Assembly: GCF_015356825.1 (NCBI RefSeq)
Contig: NZ_JAACYW010000014.1
Span: forward strand, 1 to 64,000
From: Catenulispora rubra
Lineage (GTDB): Bacteria > Actinomycetota > Actinomycetes > Streptomycetales > Catenulisporaceae
DNA: 64,000 nucleotides
Direction of reading: 5' to 3'
Below are positions 1-7,306 of the stretch, one piece after another (the first letter of the stretch is position 1; every line of letters starts with the position of its first letter). A model generated the notes under the pieces. That model was not told the DNA's origin, searched no databases, and worked only from the letters and a program-made list of their open reading frames with translations. The position numbers and the translations under genes are program-made.

Positions 1-185
1 ATCTGCTGCGGGTCGACTGCTGGGCGGGGGAGGGCGGGAGCCTGGTGAAGGTCTACGAGGGGTACGGGTTCCGGCGGGTGCAGGAGTTCACGATCGCGGA
101 GGCGGGCGACTGGCCGGGGATGTTGTTGGCCATGCGGTTGTCGGAGTTGCCCGCGGGGGAGCGGCCGGCTGGTTTGAATGCCTGA
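1..185 (+). CDS. GNAT-family N-acetyltransferase, C-terminal fragment
   Basis: The reading frame is open from base 3 to a TGA at 183-185 and continues off the left edge, giving about 60 residues. The segment around KVYEGYGFRRVQEF matches the last strand-turn of GNAT acetyltransferases, where a small residue plus Y-x-x-x-G-F-x-x-V closes the acetyl-CoA pocket. No substrate can be assigned from this piece. It runs convergently into the minus-strand gene ending at 205, with only about 20 bp between the stops. Family assignment is moderate because the acetyl-CoA-binding core lies outside the window. Confidence 0.6.
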   Translation, partial: LLRVDCWAGEGGSLVKVYEGYGFRRVQEFTIAEAGDWPGMLLAMRLSELPAGERPAGLNA

Positions 186-204
186 GGGGTTCGGCTAGTT
201 GCAT

Positions 205-747
205 CTAGCTGATGTGGCCGGCGCGGTCGGTGATGGTGCGGGCGCAGTCGGCGGGATCGGTGTCGGTGGTGTCGACGTCCAGGTCGTAGCGCACGCCTTT
301 GTGGACGACGTCCGCCTGCTGCGCGGCCATTCCCGCAGTGCGGTCGCCGCGCTGGCGTTCGCGGTGTGCGGCCACGGCGGCGTCGCAGTGGACGCCGACC
401 CACAGTACGTCCAGATCGCCGAGGGCCTGCTCCCAGCGCTGCTGGCTGGCCGTGCCGCTGAGGAAGACGTCGTCGACGATGACGTTCGCGCCGGCGCGGG
501 CGGTCGCCGCGATGCCCGCCATCCAGGCGGCTTCCAGGGTGCGGAAATCGGCGCCGACGGTGACCTTGCCGTCAGCTTCGAACTGGATTCCGCTGTCTGC
601 CGAGAGCATCCTCTCCGGCAGCGCGTCGACGAAGTCGTCGATGCTGAACGCCAGCCACGGCTGCGGCAGAACAGCCTGAAGCCTGCGCGCGATGGTGGAC
701 TTGCCGGAACTGGAGCCCCCGTTGAGGACGATGACGTGGGGCGTCAC
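205..747 (-). CDS. Chloramphenicol phosphotransferase-like P-loop kinase
   Basis: A 180-residue cytoplasmic P-loop protein. The Walker A motif GGSSSGKST lies at residues 10-18, followed by SIDDF near residue 35, the usual place of the catalytic Asp in the chloramphenicol phosphotransferase (CPT) family. The later stretch VIVDDVF and the R-rich lid (HRERQRGDR) also fit. Length is typical of CPT proteins. Family members phosphorylate chloramphenicol or unknown small alcohols, so resistance is possible but not shown. The GTG start at 747 overlaps the stop of the upstream crotonase gene (GTGA), so the two are probably translated from one message. Confidence 0.8.
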   Translation of the reverse strand: MTPHVIVLNGGSSSGKSTIARRLQAVLPQPWLAFSIDDFVDALPERMLSADSGIQFEADGKVTVGADFRTLEAAWMAGIAATARAGANVIVDDVFLSGTASQQRWEQALGDLDVLWVGVHCDAAVAAHRERQRGDRTAGMAAQQADVVHKGVRYDLDVDTTDTDPADCARTITDRAGHIS

Positions 748-1520
748 GCCGAGGCACCGTGTCGTCCGGCGCCATCGGCGAACCGCTGCGCACCCGAGAC
801 CACCTCGGCCAGGGACACCTGCGCATGCCGTAGCTCGTTGCGCAAGGCGGCCTCCTCGTCCAGTCCGTCCTGTTCGAGCGCTGACATACGGTCCTCGCGC
901 AGACAGAGCTGCGGCAGCGCAGCGATCTCAGCAGCCAGCGCCTCAGCGGCCTCGCGAACCGTCCCATCCGGCACGACCCGATTAGCGAGCCCCCACGCCA
1001 AGGCCTCATCAGCAGCGACGGCGCGCCCAGTGAGAATCATGTCCATCGCCCGGCTGTGCCCGATGAGGCGCGGGAGCCGCACCGTGCCGCCGTCGACCAG
1101 CGGGACGCCCCAGCGCCGACAGAAGACACCGAAGACCGCGCTCTCCTCCACAACCCGCAGGTCACACCACAGCGCCAACTCCAGCCCCCCGGCCACCGCA
1201 TGCCCCGCAACCGCCGCAACCACCGGCTTCGACAACCGCAGCCGCGACGGCCCCATCGGCCCATCGCCGTAGGCGAGCATGCCCGCCGGCACCGCCCCCG
1301 CAGTCAGAGCCTTGAGATCGAAGCCAGCACAGAACGTCCCACCCTCGCCGTAGAACACAGCGACATGCGCCTCAGAATCCTTCTCGAACTCCTGAAACGC
1401 CGCCAGCAGCGCCAAAGCCGTCGCCGGATCCACAGCATTGCGAACCCCGGGACGGTGCAGGATGACGGTGGTGACGGGGCCGTTCTTCTCGGTACGGACG
1501 GCAGGTCGGTCGGTGTTCAT
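744..1520 (-). CDS. Enoyl-CoA hydratase/isomerase (crotonase) family protein
   Basis: A 258-residue protein of the crotonase superfamily. The oxyanion-hole segments are visible as FCAGFDLK near residue 65 and GHAVAGGLELALWCDLRV near residue 110. The segment that in true hydratases carries the catalytic Glu reads RRWGVPLVDGGTVRLPRLIG, with no obvious Glu, so the reaction may not be hydration. The frame is open much further upstream, but that part runs into repeat-rich non-coding DNA; the ATG at 1520 starts just before the conserved fold. It forms a two-gene unit with the downstream CPT-like gene through a GTGA overlap. The substrate is unknown. Confidence 0.82.
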   Translation of the reverse strand: MNTDRPAVRTEKNGPVTTVILHRPGVRNAVDPATALALLAAFQEFEKDSEAHVAVFYGEGGTFCAGFDLKALTAGAVPAGMLAYGDGPMGPSRLRLSKPVVAAVAGHAVAGGLELALWCDLRVVEESAVFGVFCRRWGVPLVDGGTVRLPRLIGHSRAMDMILTGRAVAADEALAWGLANRVVPDGTVREAAEALAAEIAALPQLCLREDRMSALEQDGLDEEAALRNELRHAQVSLAEVVSGAQRFADGAGRHGASA

Positions 1521-1652
1521 GGGGGCAGTTTGGCCTGTCGGCCATCGGTTGGCCAGATAGGTGCGGCTGGTGGAGGCACGGCAGCCCGAGCCGGTGCGGC
1601 GCCACATCGGCAGTACAGATAACAGGCCCCAAAGATTATGGCGCCCTCGGGT

Positions 1653-1770
1653 GGTGACAGGCCAGGCTGCCGGCCCTGATGAGCACCGGCGCCTTGGCGG
1701 CTGCTGTTGGTGACGGGCCAAGCTGCCGGCTGCGATGAGTACCGGTGCCTTGGCGGCTGCGGTTGGTGAC
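1653..1770. repeat. Two tandem 56-bp repeats plus the start of a third
   Basis: Copies beginning GGTGAC start at 1653, 1709 and 1765, an exact 56-bp period. The first two are full length and differ at a handful of positions; the third breaks down after GGTGACGGG. Each copy carries GCTGCCGGC and CCTTGGCGGCTGC. No function is evident. Confidence 0.8.
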
Positions 1771-1825
1771 GGGTGAGCGTGGCTGGTGCCGTGGTGAGGG
1801 GGTCCGAAGGACCATGTGGGGTGTT

Positions 1826-1985
1826 GGTTCTGGGTCCCTCGCCGCGTCAGCGGGCGCAGCCAACCTGCCCGGTTTGGCGGTGTCAAGCCGGACGGAGCTG
1901 GACCACAGCAGGTGGGGTGCGGCTTGATTCCGCCAAACCGGGCTGGTTCCGTTTACGGCGATGACGTGGCGAGGGACCCAGAACC
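1826..1985. repeat. Long imperfect inverted repeat (160 bp)
   Basis: The outer arms 1826-1843 (GGTTCTGGGTCCCTCGCC) and 1968-1985 are perfect 18-bp reverse complements. Inner arms 1868-1890 and 1920-1942 are complementary at 21 of 23 positions (CCCGGTTTGGCGG core). The whole could fold into one long cruciform or RNA hairpin. No transposase is nearby, so a MITE-like or decayed mobile remnant is possible but unproven. Confidence 0.75.
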
Positions 1986-2178
1986 CGGCGACCACAAGCA
2001 GCACCGCCAGCAGACAACGCGACGCAGGCAACAGCGGACAGGAAGCCGAACAGTCACGGGCCGCCGCCCAACAACCCGACGCACGGGTCGCCCCCTCGTC
2101 GAGGAGGCCCGCCAGAGGCCTCAACGCACCCACCAAACGCGGCAGACAGCCGCCCGCACGACGCATGCGCAGTGACTC

Positions 2179-2286
2179 GGACCCATGCGCGGTCGTGCAC
2201 GCGAAGACCGCCGGCCGCCAACGCGCCAAGAACAGACTTGGACCGGTGCGCGGTCGTGTTCGCGAAAACCGGCGGCCGCCAGCGCG
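2179..2286. repeat. Pair of 47-bp direct repeats
   Basis: Positions 2179-2225 and 2240-2286 share the pattern GGACC..TGCGCGGTCGTG..CGCGAA.ACCG.CGGCCGCC, offset by 61 bp with few mismatches. Function is unknown; they are part of the same repeat-rich intergenic stretch. Confidence 0.7.
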
Positions 2287-2398
2287 GCATGCGGGACTCA
2301 ACCGAACTGCGTCCCCTGCGAGGCCATCCAACCATTGGCGAAGCCGTAAAAATCGCCTGTAAATCCACAGATCTACCGCACCGCAATAACTTAACGGA

Positions 2399-2432
2399 CA
2401 CCAGCACCAGCACCAGCACCAGCACTAGCACC
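2399..2432. repeat. CAGCAC hexanucleotide array
   Basis: Five to six consecutive CAGCAC-type units (one with a C-to-T change, CACTAGCAC). This is simple-sequence DNA resembling the array inside the paaH 3' end about 3.5 kb away. Confidence 0.75.
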
Positions 2433-2462
2433 TACCCACCCAGCAGAAGCGCCGAAAACAGC

Positions 2463-2493
2463 GCTGCCCCCGGACACGAAGTCCGGGAGCAGC
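2463..2493. terminator. Hairpin, possible terminator downstream of paaN
   Basis: Arms 2463-2475 (GCTGCCCCCGGAC) and 2481-2493 (GTCCGGGAGCAGC) pair at 12 of 13 positions around an ACGAA loop. There is no U-tract, as is usual in high-GC actinobacteria. It lies about 170 bp beyond the minus-strand paaN stop. Confidence 0.45.
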
Positions 2494-2551
2494 AGGCCAG
2501 CCCCGATTCAGCGCCGAATCAACACCAAATCAGTACCGAGCCAACTCCGAA

Positions 2552-2640
2552 GCAGCACCGGGCCAGCACCGACCAGCACCGGGCCAGCAACGAGCCATCT
2601 TTGACCCAGCACCGACCCAGCACCGACCCAGCACCGACCG
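2552..2640. repeat. Degenerate CAGCACCGGGC / CAGCACCGACC repeats
   Basis: Several 10-12 bp units of the form CAGCACCGGGC, CAGCACCGACC and CCAGCACCGACC run through this stretch just beyond the paaN stop. It is similar in vocabulary to the 2399-2432 array. No reading frame or promoter could be assigned. Confidence 0.6.
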
Positions 2641-2661
2641 GCACCCTCAGATATGCCACCC

Positions 2662-4329
2662 TCAAACATGCCGCCGCGACTGCACCACCCGGAACCGACT
2701 AGCCACATAAGCCAAATCCGAAAGCGCCGCATTAGCCGCCGGATTAGCACCAGTAGCGTGGAAGTCAGAGAACGCCGCGCTCTGGTTCACATACACGCCG
2801 CCAGTCAAGTTGACCGACAGATTCACACCAGCATCCAGCGCCGCGTCCTCCGTCTGCGCGATCACGTCGTCCTGCGTGGAGTACACCGCAGCAGTGATCG
2901 CGCCATGCTCGCGCACCGTCTTGCGGAAGGTCTCGATCGCCTGGTCCGTGCTGTCCGCCGCGATCAGAAAGCTGATCGGCCCGAACCACTCGCCCGTGTA
3001 AACCTCCGTGTCGCTCACGTCGATCGCAGCAATCAGCGGCGTGCGAACCTCAGCCCCCGGGTACTCAGCGTTGGCCACCGTACGTGAGGCCAGGACCGTC
3101 TTCCCGACCGACTCGGCCTGCTTCAAGCGCTCGGTGACGCCAGAGTTGCACACCGCCCCGAGCAAAGCGTTGGCCCGCACATCATCGCCAAGCAGCTTCT
3201 CCACAGCGCCCGCCAGGTCGGCCGCAAAGTCGTCGAAGGACTTACGCTCGCCCGCGACCGTAATGCCTTCGCGCGGCACGAAGATGTTCTGCGGCGTGGT
3301 GCACATCTGCCCGCTGTACAGGGAGAACGAGAACGCCAGGTTCCCCAGCATGCCCTTGTAATCCTCGACCGAGTCCACGATCACCGTGTTGATGCCGGCC
3401 TTCTCCGTGTACACCACCGCCTGCGGCGCGTTGCGCTCCAGCCACACGCCGAACTCCGTCGAGCCCGTGTAGTCGATGATGCGGATCTCCGTCCGCAGCG
3501 CCAGCGTCTTGGCCAGCCCCTCGCCCGGCCTCTCCACCGCCAGCGCGACCAGGTCCGGGTCGTAGCCGGCGTCGGCGAGGGTGTCGCGCAGCACGGCGAC
3601 CGTGATCGCCAGCGGCAGGACGGCGTTCGGGTGCGGCTTCACGACCACCGCGTTGCCGGTGGCCAGCGAGGCGAACAGCCCCGGGTAGCTGTTCCACGTC
3701 GGGAACGTGTTGCAGCCGATCACCAGGCCGATGCCGCGCGGGACGGCCGTGAACTTCTTCGCCATGTGCAGCGCCGGCTTCGGTCCCTGCGGCTTCTCCC
3801 ACTCCGCCGCCGAGACCTGCGCGGTCTGCGCCGCATACGCGTACGCCACCGCCTCCAGCCCGCGGTCCTGCGCGTGCGGGCCGCCGGCCTGGAACGCCAT
3901 GCCGAAGGCCTGGCCGGAGGTGTGGTGCACGGCGTGCGCGATCTCGTGCGTGCGCTCGTTCAGCCGCGCCAGCGCCTCGATCAGCACCGCGGCCCGAGCC
4001 TCGGGGCCGGCGTCGCGCCACTTCGGCATCGCCTGCTCCATCGCCGGGAGCAGCACGTCCAGGTCCGGGTGCGGGTACGTGACGCCCAGCGCCACCCCGT
4101 ACGGCGACTTCTCGCCCCCGACCAGCTCGTCGGTCCCGGGCTGGGCCAGCGGGAACGGCCGGTTCAGGTAGCCCTCGTACGCCGCCTTGCCGGTCCCGGC
4201 GGCCTCCTCGCCGTACGCCTTCGGGATCTCCGGATACGGCGTCCAGAACGCGCGTTCGCGGATCGCCTGCACCGCCCGATCGAGGGTCTCACGGTGGCGG
4301 ACGGTGAACTGCTCGGCCGTGGCGGTCAT
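2662..4329 (-). CDS. paaN: Phenylacetic acid degradation protein PaaN (aldehyde dehydrogenase family)
   Basis: A 555-residue aldehyde-dehydrogenase-superfamily protein. Its divergent N-terminal 150 residues and the catalytic region SGQMCTT (Cys343) are characteristic of PaaN, with Glu309 in VYTEKAG as the likely general base and an NAD-site segment near GIGLVIGCNTFPTW at 200. PaaN proteins act in the phenylacetyl-CoA epoxide/oxepin pathway, oxidising the semialdehyde formed after ring opening; this variant lacks the fused MaoC hydratase domain of E. coli PaaZ. It starts at ATG 4329, back to back with the paaH operon across an operator-bearing gap of about 120 bp. Context and length make the assignment strong, though the exact substrate is inferred. 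Confidence 0.9.
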   Translation of the reverse strand: MTATAEQFTVRHRETLDRAVQAIRERAFWTPYPEIPKAYGEEAAGTGKAAYEGYLNRPFPLAQPGTDELVGGEKSPYGVALGVTYPHPDLDVLLPAMEQAMPKWRDAGPEARAAVLIEALARLNERTHEIAHAVHHTSGQAFGMAFQAGGPHAQDRGLEAVAYAYAAQTAQVSAAEWEKPQGPKPALHMAKKFTAVPRGIGLVIGCNTFPTWNSYPGLFASLATGNAVVVKPHPNAVLPLAITVAVLRDTLADAGYDPDLVALAVERPGEGLAKTLALRTEIRIIDYTGSTEFGVWLERNAPQAVVYTEKAGINTVIVDSVEDYKGMLGNLAFSFSLYSGQMCTTPQNIFVPREGITVAGERKSFDDFAADLAGAVEKLLGDDVRANALLGAVCNSGVTERLKQAESVGKTVLASRTVANAEYPGAEVRTPLIAAIDVSDTEVYTGEWFGPISFLIAADSTDQAIETFRKTVREHGAITAAVYSTQDDVIAQTEDAALDAGVNLSVNLTGGVYVNQSAAFSDFHATGANPAANAALSDLAYVASRFRVVQSRRHV

Positions 4330-4377
4330 CTGTGACTCCCGGAATGCTGGTGTGTCGGCCCTGACGGGATCTAGAGT

Positions 4378-4400
4378 AAACCGAACGGTCGGTCGGTTCC
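4378..4400. promoter_or_regulatory. TetR-type operator in the paaN/paaH divergent promoter
   Basis: AACCGAACGGTCGGTCGGTT has symmetric outer arms (AACCGA/TCGGTT) and resembles the ACCGACCG...CGGTCGGT palindromes bound by PaaR-like TetR repressors. It sits between two divergent catabolic genes, and the cluster encodes its own TetR protein at 8607-9221, so control of both directions by that repressor is the simplest reading. Confidence 0.6.
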
Positions 4401-4448
4401 AGGGTGGGACACTCCCTAGGACCGCCGCCTGGGAAGGAGTGGACGCGG

Positions 4449-6086
4449 ATGGTGGGGAACGACGCTAATGAATCACTCGTAGGAGTGATCGGCGCCGGGA
4501 CGATGGGTGCCGGGATCGCCCAGCTGGCGGTGCAGGCCGGGCATCCGGTCGCGGTCTACGACGCGGTCGAAGGCGCCGCGGCGCGCGCGGTCGCGGGCGT
4601 CGGAAAGCGCCTGGACTCGCTCGCGGCCAAGGGCCGGATCGCCGCTGAGGAAGCTCAAGCGGCCAAGGACCGGCTCGGCGCGGTCGAGACCCTGGACGCC
4701 CTGAAGGACGCCGGTCTCGTGGTCGAGGCCGTGATCGAGGACCTCGGCGTCAAGCAGAAGCTGTTCGCCGACCTGGAGGACGTCGTCGGCCCGGACTGCC
4801 TGCTGGCGACCAACACCTCCTCGCTGTCCATCAGCGCCGTCGCCGGCGGCCTGCGCGCCCCCGAGCGCCTGGTCGGCATGCACTTCTTCAACCCGGCCCC
4901 GCTGATGCCGCTGGTCGAGATCATCGACGGCCTGGCCACCGACCCCGGCCTCAGCGCGGCCGTCGCGGACCTGGCGCAGGCGTGGGGCAAGACCACGGTC
5001 CACTGCCGTTCCACGCCCGGCTTCATCGTCAACCGCGTCGCGCGGCCGTTCTACGCCGAGGCCCTGCGCGCCTACGAAGAGCAGGCCGCCGACTTCGCGA
5101 CCATCGACGCGGTCGTCCGCGAGAGCGGCGGCTTCAAGATGGGGCCGTTCGAGCTGATGGACATGATCGGGCTCGACGTGAACCTCGCGGTGTCGACCTC
5201 GGTGTGGGAGGCGACCGGGTACGACCCCCGCTACACGCCCGCCTGGACGCAGAAGGAGCACGTCGCCGCCAAGCGGCTGGGGCGCAAGAGCGGCCGCGGG
5301 TTCTACGAGTACGGCGAGGACGTGGAGCAGGCCACGCCGCGCTACGAGGGCACACGCGACGTGCGGGGATCCGGCAAGAACCTCTTCCGCAGCCAGGGCA
5401 AGACGGCGACCTCCTACGGCGACGGCCGGATCCTGCTGGACCTCGCGATCGACCCCGAGGGCACGCCGACCGTCGCGCTCGCCCCCGCCGCCGACACCCC
5501 GAACGTGGACCTCGAAGCCGCGATCGCCTACCTGCAGCGCCAGGGCAAGAAGGTCGTGGTCCTGGAGGACGTTCCCGGCCTGGTCGTGACCCGCACGGTC
5601 GCGCGCCTGGTGAACGAGGCCGTGGACGCGCTGTACCGGGGCGACGCCGACGAAGAGGACATCGACACCGCCATGAAGCTCGGGGTCAACTACCCCAAGG
5701 GTCCGCTGGAGTGGGGCGCGGATCTAGGATTCGCCTACATCTGCGAAGTCCTCGACAACCTTGAGGACGTCTACCGCGACGGCCGCTACCGCGCCTCGCC
5801 GCTGCTGCGCCAGCTCGCCCACGCCGACCGGCTCATGGACTCCCCGCTCCACGACGCTGTCGGACGCGCTTTCGTCGACGGAATCCTCCGCAACGCCTCC
5901 GACCACGACCACGACCACGACCACGACGACCAGCACCAAGACCAGCACCAGCACCGAGACCGAGACCGAGACCAGCACCGAGACCGAGACCAGCACCGAG
6001 ACCGAGACCGAGACCAGCACCGAGACCGAGACCAAGACCAGCACCGAGACCAAGACAAGAACGACCAGGACAAGGACCCAGCATGA
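4449..6086 (+). CDS. paaH: 3-hydroxyacyl-CoA dehydrogenase PaaH with a repetitive C-terminal tail
   Basis: A 545-residue protein. The NAD-binding motif GAGTMGAG is at residues 15-22, the catalytic His is in MHFFNPAPLMPLVEI, and there are two 3-hydroxyacyl-CoA dehydrogenase C-terminal domains (the second around VPGLVVTRTVARLVNEAVD). It would oxidise 3-hydroxyadipyl-CoA to 3-oxoadipyl-CoA in phenylacetate catabolism. ATG 4449 is chosen because GGAAGGAG lies about 10 bp upstream; an in-frame GTG at 4404 falls just beyond the operator and has no such site. The last 61 residues (from base 5901) are an Asp/His/Gln/Arg low-complexity tail not expected for the family. The stop overlaps the thiolase start (ATGA). 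Confidence 0.9.
   Translation: MVGNDANESLVGVIGAGTMGAGIAQLAVQAGHPVAVYDAVEGAAARAVAGVGKRLDSLAAKGRIAAEEAQAAKDRLGAVETLDALKDAGLVVEAVIEDLGVKQKLFADLEDVVGPDCLLATNTSSLSISAVAGGLRAPERLVGMHFFNPAPLMPLVEIIDGLATDPGLSAAVADLAQAWGKTTVHCRSTPGFIVNRVARPFYAEALRAYEEQAADFATIDAVVRESGGFKMGPFELMDMIGLDVNLAVSTSVWEATGYDPRYTPAWTQKEHVAAKRLGRKSGRGFYEYGEDVEQATPRYEGTRDVRGSGKNLFRSQGKTATSYGDGRILLDLAIDPEGTPTVALAPAADTPNVDLEAAIAYLQRQGKKVVVLEDVPGLVVTRTVARLVNEAVDALYRGDADEEDIDTAMKLGVNYPKGPLEWGADLGFAYICEVLDNLEDVYRDGRYRASPLLRQLAHADRLMDSPLHDAVGRAFVDGILRNASDHDHDHDHDDQHQDQHQHRDRDRDQHRDRDQHRDRDRDQHRDRDQDQHRDQDKNDQDKDPA
5901..6083 (+). repeat. In-frame simple-sequence array at the 3' end of paaH
   Basis: Repeated GACCAC, CAGCAC and GAGACC hexamers encode a DH/QH/RD tail. 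All units are multiples of three, so the frame and the ATGA coupling with the next gene are preserved. Slippage expansion is the likely origin. Confidence 0.85.
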
Positions 6087-7306
6087 CCGACGCCTACCTC
6101 GTCACCGGAACCCGCACCCCCTTCGGCCGCTACGGCGGCGCGCTGGCGTCCGTCCGCCCCGACGACCTGGCCGCGCACGCCATCCGCGAACTGCTCGCCG
6201 GCGTCCCGCAGGTCCCCGGCGCGGCCGTCGAAGAGGTCTTCCTCGGCGACGCCAACCAGGCCGGCGAGGACAACCGCGACGTGGCCCGCATGGCCCTGCT
6301 CCTGGCCGGGCTGCCGGTGACGGTCCCGGGCGCCACCGTGAACCGGCTGTGCGGCTCGGGCCTGGAGGCGCTGGTGCAGGCCGCGCGCCAGATCCGGCTC
6401 GGCGAGGCGGACGTCGTCGTGGCCGGCGGCGTGGAGTCCATGTCGCGGGCGCCGTTCGTGATGGGCAAGGCCGACACCGCGTTCGCGCGCGCCGCCGACG
6501 TCTTCGACACCACCATCGGCTGGCGCTTCGTCAATTCCCTGATGAAGAAGCAGTACGGCATCGACTCCATGCCGGAAACCGCCGAGAACGTCGCCGAGGA
6601 CTTCCACATCGGACGCGAGGACCAGGACGCCTTCGCGGTCCGTTCCCAGGAGCGCGCGCTGCGGGCCCAGGCGAACGGCCGGCTGGCCAAGGAGATCACG
6701 CCGGTCACGCTGAGCTCGATTGCAAAGGGGGCCCGCCGCAAGGCCGACCCGATCGTCGTCGACCAGGACGAGCACCCCCGCAGCACCTCCCTGGAGGCGC
6801 TGGCCAAGCTCGGCACGCCGTTCCGCGAGGGCGGCACCGTCACCGCCGGCAACGCCTCCGGCGTCAACGACGGCGCCGTGGCGCTGCTCGTCGCCTCCGG
6901 TGAGGCTGTGGAGCGCTACGGCCTCACGCCGCTGGCGAAGCTCGTCACCTCCCACACCGCCGGCGTCGAGCCGCGCATCATGGGCATCGGCCCGGTCCCG
7001 GCCACGCGCGGCGTGCTGGAGCGCGCCAAGCTGGGCATCGGGGACATCGACGTCGTCGAGCTCAACGAGGCCTTCGCCGCGCAGTCGCTGGCTGTCTTGC
7101 GGGAGCTGGGTCTCCCCGACGACGCCGAGCACGTGAACCCCAACGGCGGCGCGATCGCCCTCGGCCATCCGCTCGGTGCCTCCGGTGCTCGCCTGGCCCT
7201 CACGGCGGCGCTGGAGCTGAACGAGCGCCAGGCGCGGTACGCGGTCGCGACGATGTGCATCGGCGTGGGACAGGGGATCGCTGTCCTGCTGGAGCGTGCG
7301 GCATGA
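6083..7306 (+). CDS. paaJ: Thiolase, 3-oxoadipyl-CoA thiolase (PaaJ-like)
   Basis: A 407-residue thiolase. The acyl-accepting Cys90 sits in NRLCGSG, His362 in GGAIALGHPLGASG, and the second catalytic Cys392 in CIGVGQG, all in the expected order. In this operon it would cleave 3-oxoadipyl-CoA with CoA to succinyl-CoA and acetyl-CoA, the last step of phenylacetate breakdown. Start ATG 6083 overlaps the paaH stop and its own stop overlaps the paaK start at 7303, so all genes appear translationally coupled. A general acetyl-CoA acetyltransferase cannot be excluded by sequence alone; context favours PaaJ. Confidence 0.88.
   Translation: MTDAYLVTGTRTPFGRYGGALASVRPDDLAAHAIRELLAGVPQVPGAAVEEVFLGDANQAGEDNRDVARMALLLAGLPVTVPGATVNRLCGSGLEALVQAARQIRLGEADVVVAGGVESMSRAPFVMGKADTAFARAADVFDTTIGWRFVNSLMKKQYGIDSMPETAENVAEDFHIGREDQDAFAVRSQERALRAQANGRLAKEITPVTLSSIAKGARRKADPIVVDQDEHPRSTSLEALAKLGTPFREGGTVTAGNASGVNDGAVALLVASGEAVERYGLTPLAKLVTSHTAGVEPRIMGIGPVPATRGVLERAKLGIGDIDVVELNEAFAAQSLAVLRELGLPDDAEHVNPNGGAIALGHPLGASGARLALTAALELNERQARYAVATMCIGVGQGIAVLLERAA

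Larger units (their letters stand above)
1521..2661. other. Gene-free, repeat-rich intergenic stretch
   Basis: About 1.1 kb between the crotonase start and the paaN stop. Many frames are open on both strands because the DNA is GC-rich, but none has a ribosome binding site, a conserved-looking protein or consistent codon bias, and the translations are Arg/Pro/Thr-rich noise. It holds four separate repeat structures (56-bp tandem copies, a long inverted repeat, 47-bp direct repeats and CAGCAC-type simple repeats) and one strong hairpin, each listed separately. The promoter of the crotonase operon should lie at its left end, but no clear -35/-10 pair was seen. Confidence 0.7.

Noticed and set aside
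1653-1770. CRISPR array
   Set aside because: Only two full contiguous 56-bp copies, without unique spacers or cas genes.
1745-2702. Several small ORFs on both strands
   Set aside because: They overlap each other, lie on repeats, have Arg/Pro/Thr-rich translations and no start signals.
5724-6053. Minus-strand ORF of Val/Ser/Leu repeats
   Set aside because: It is the antisense reading of the hexamer array in the paaH tail; no ribosome binding site and pure low-complexity sequence.
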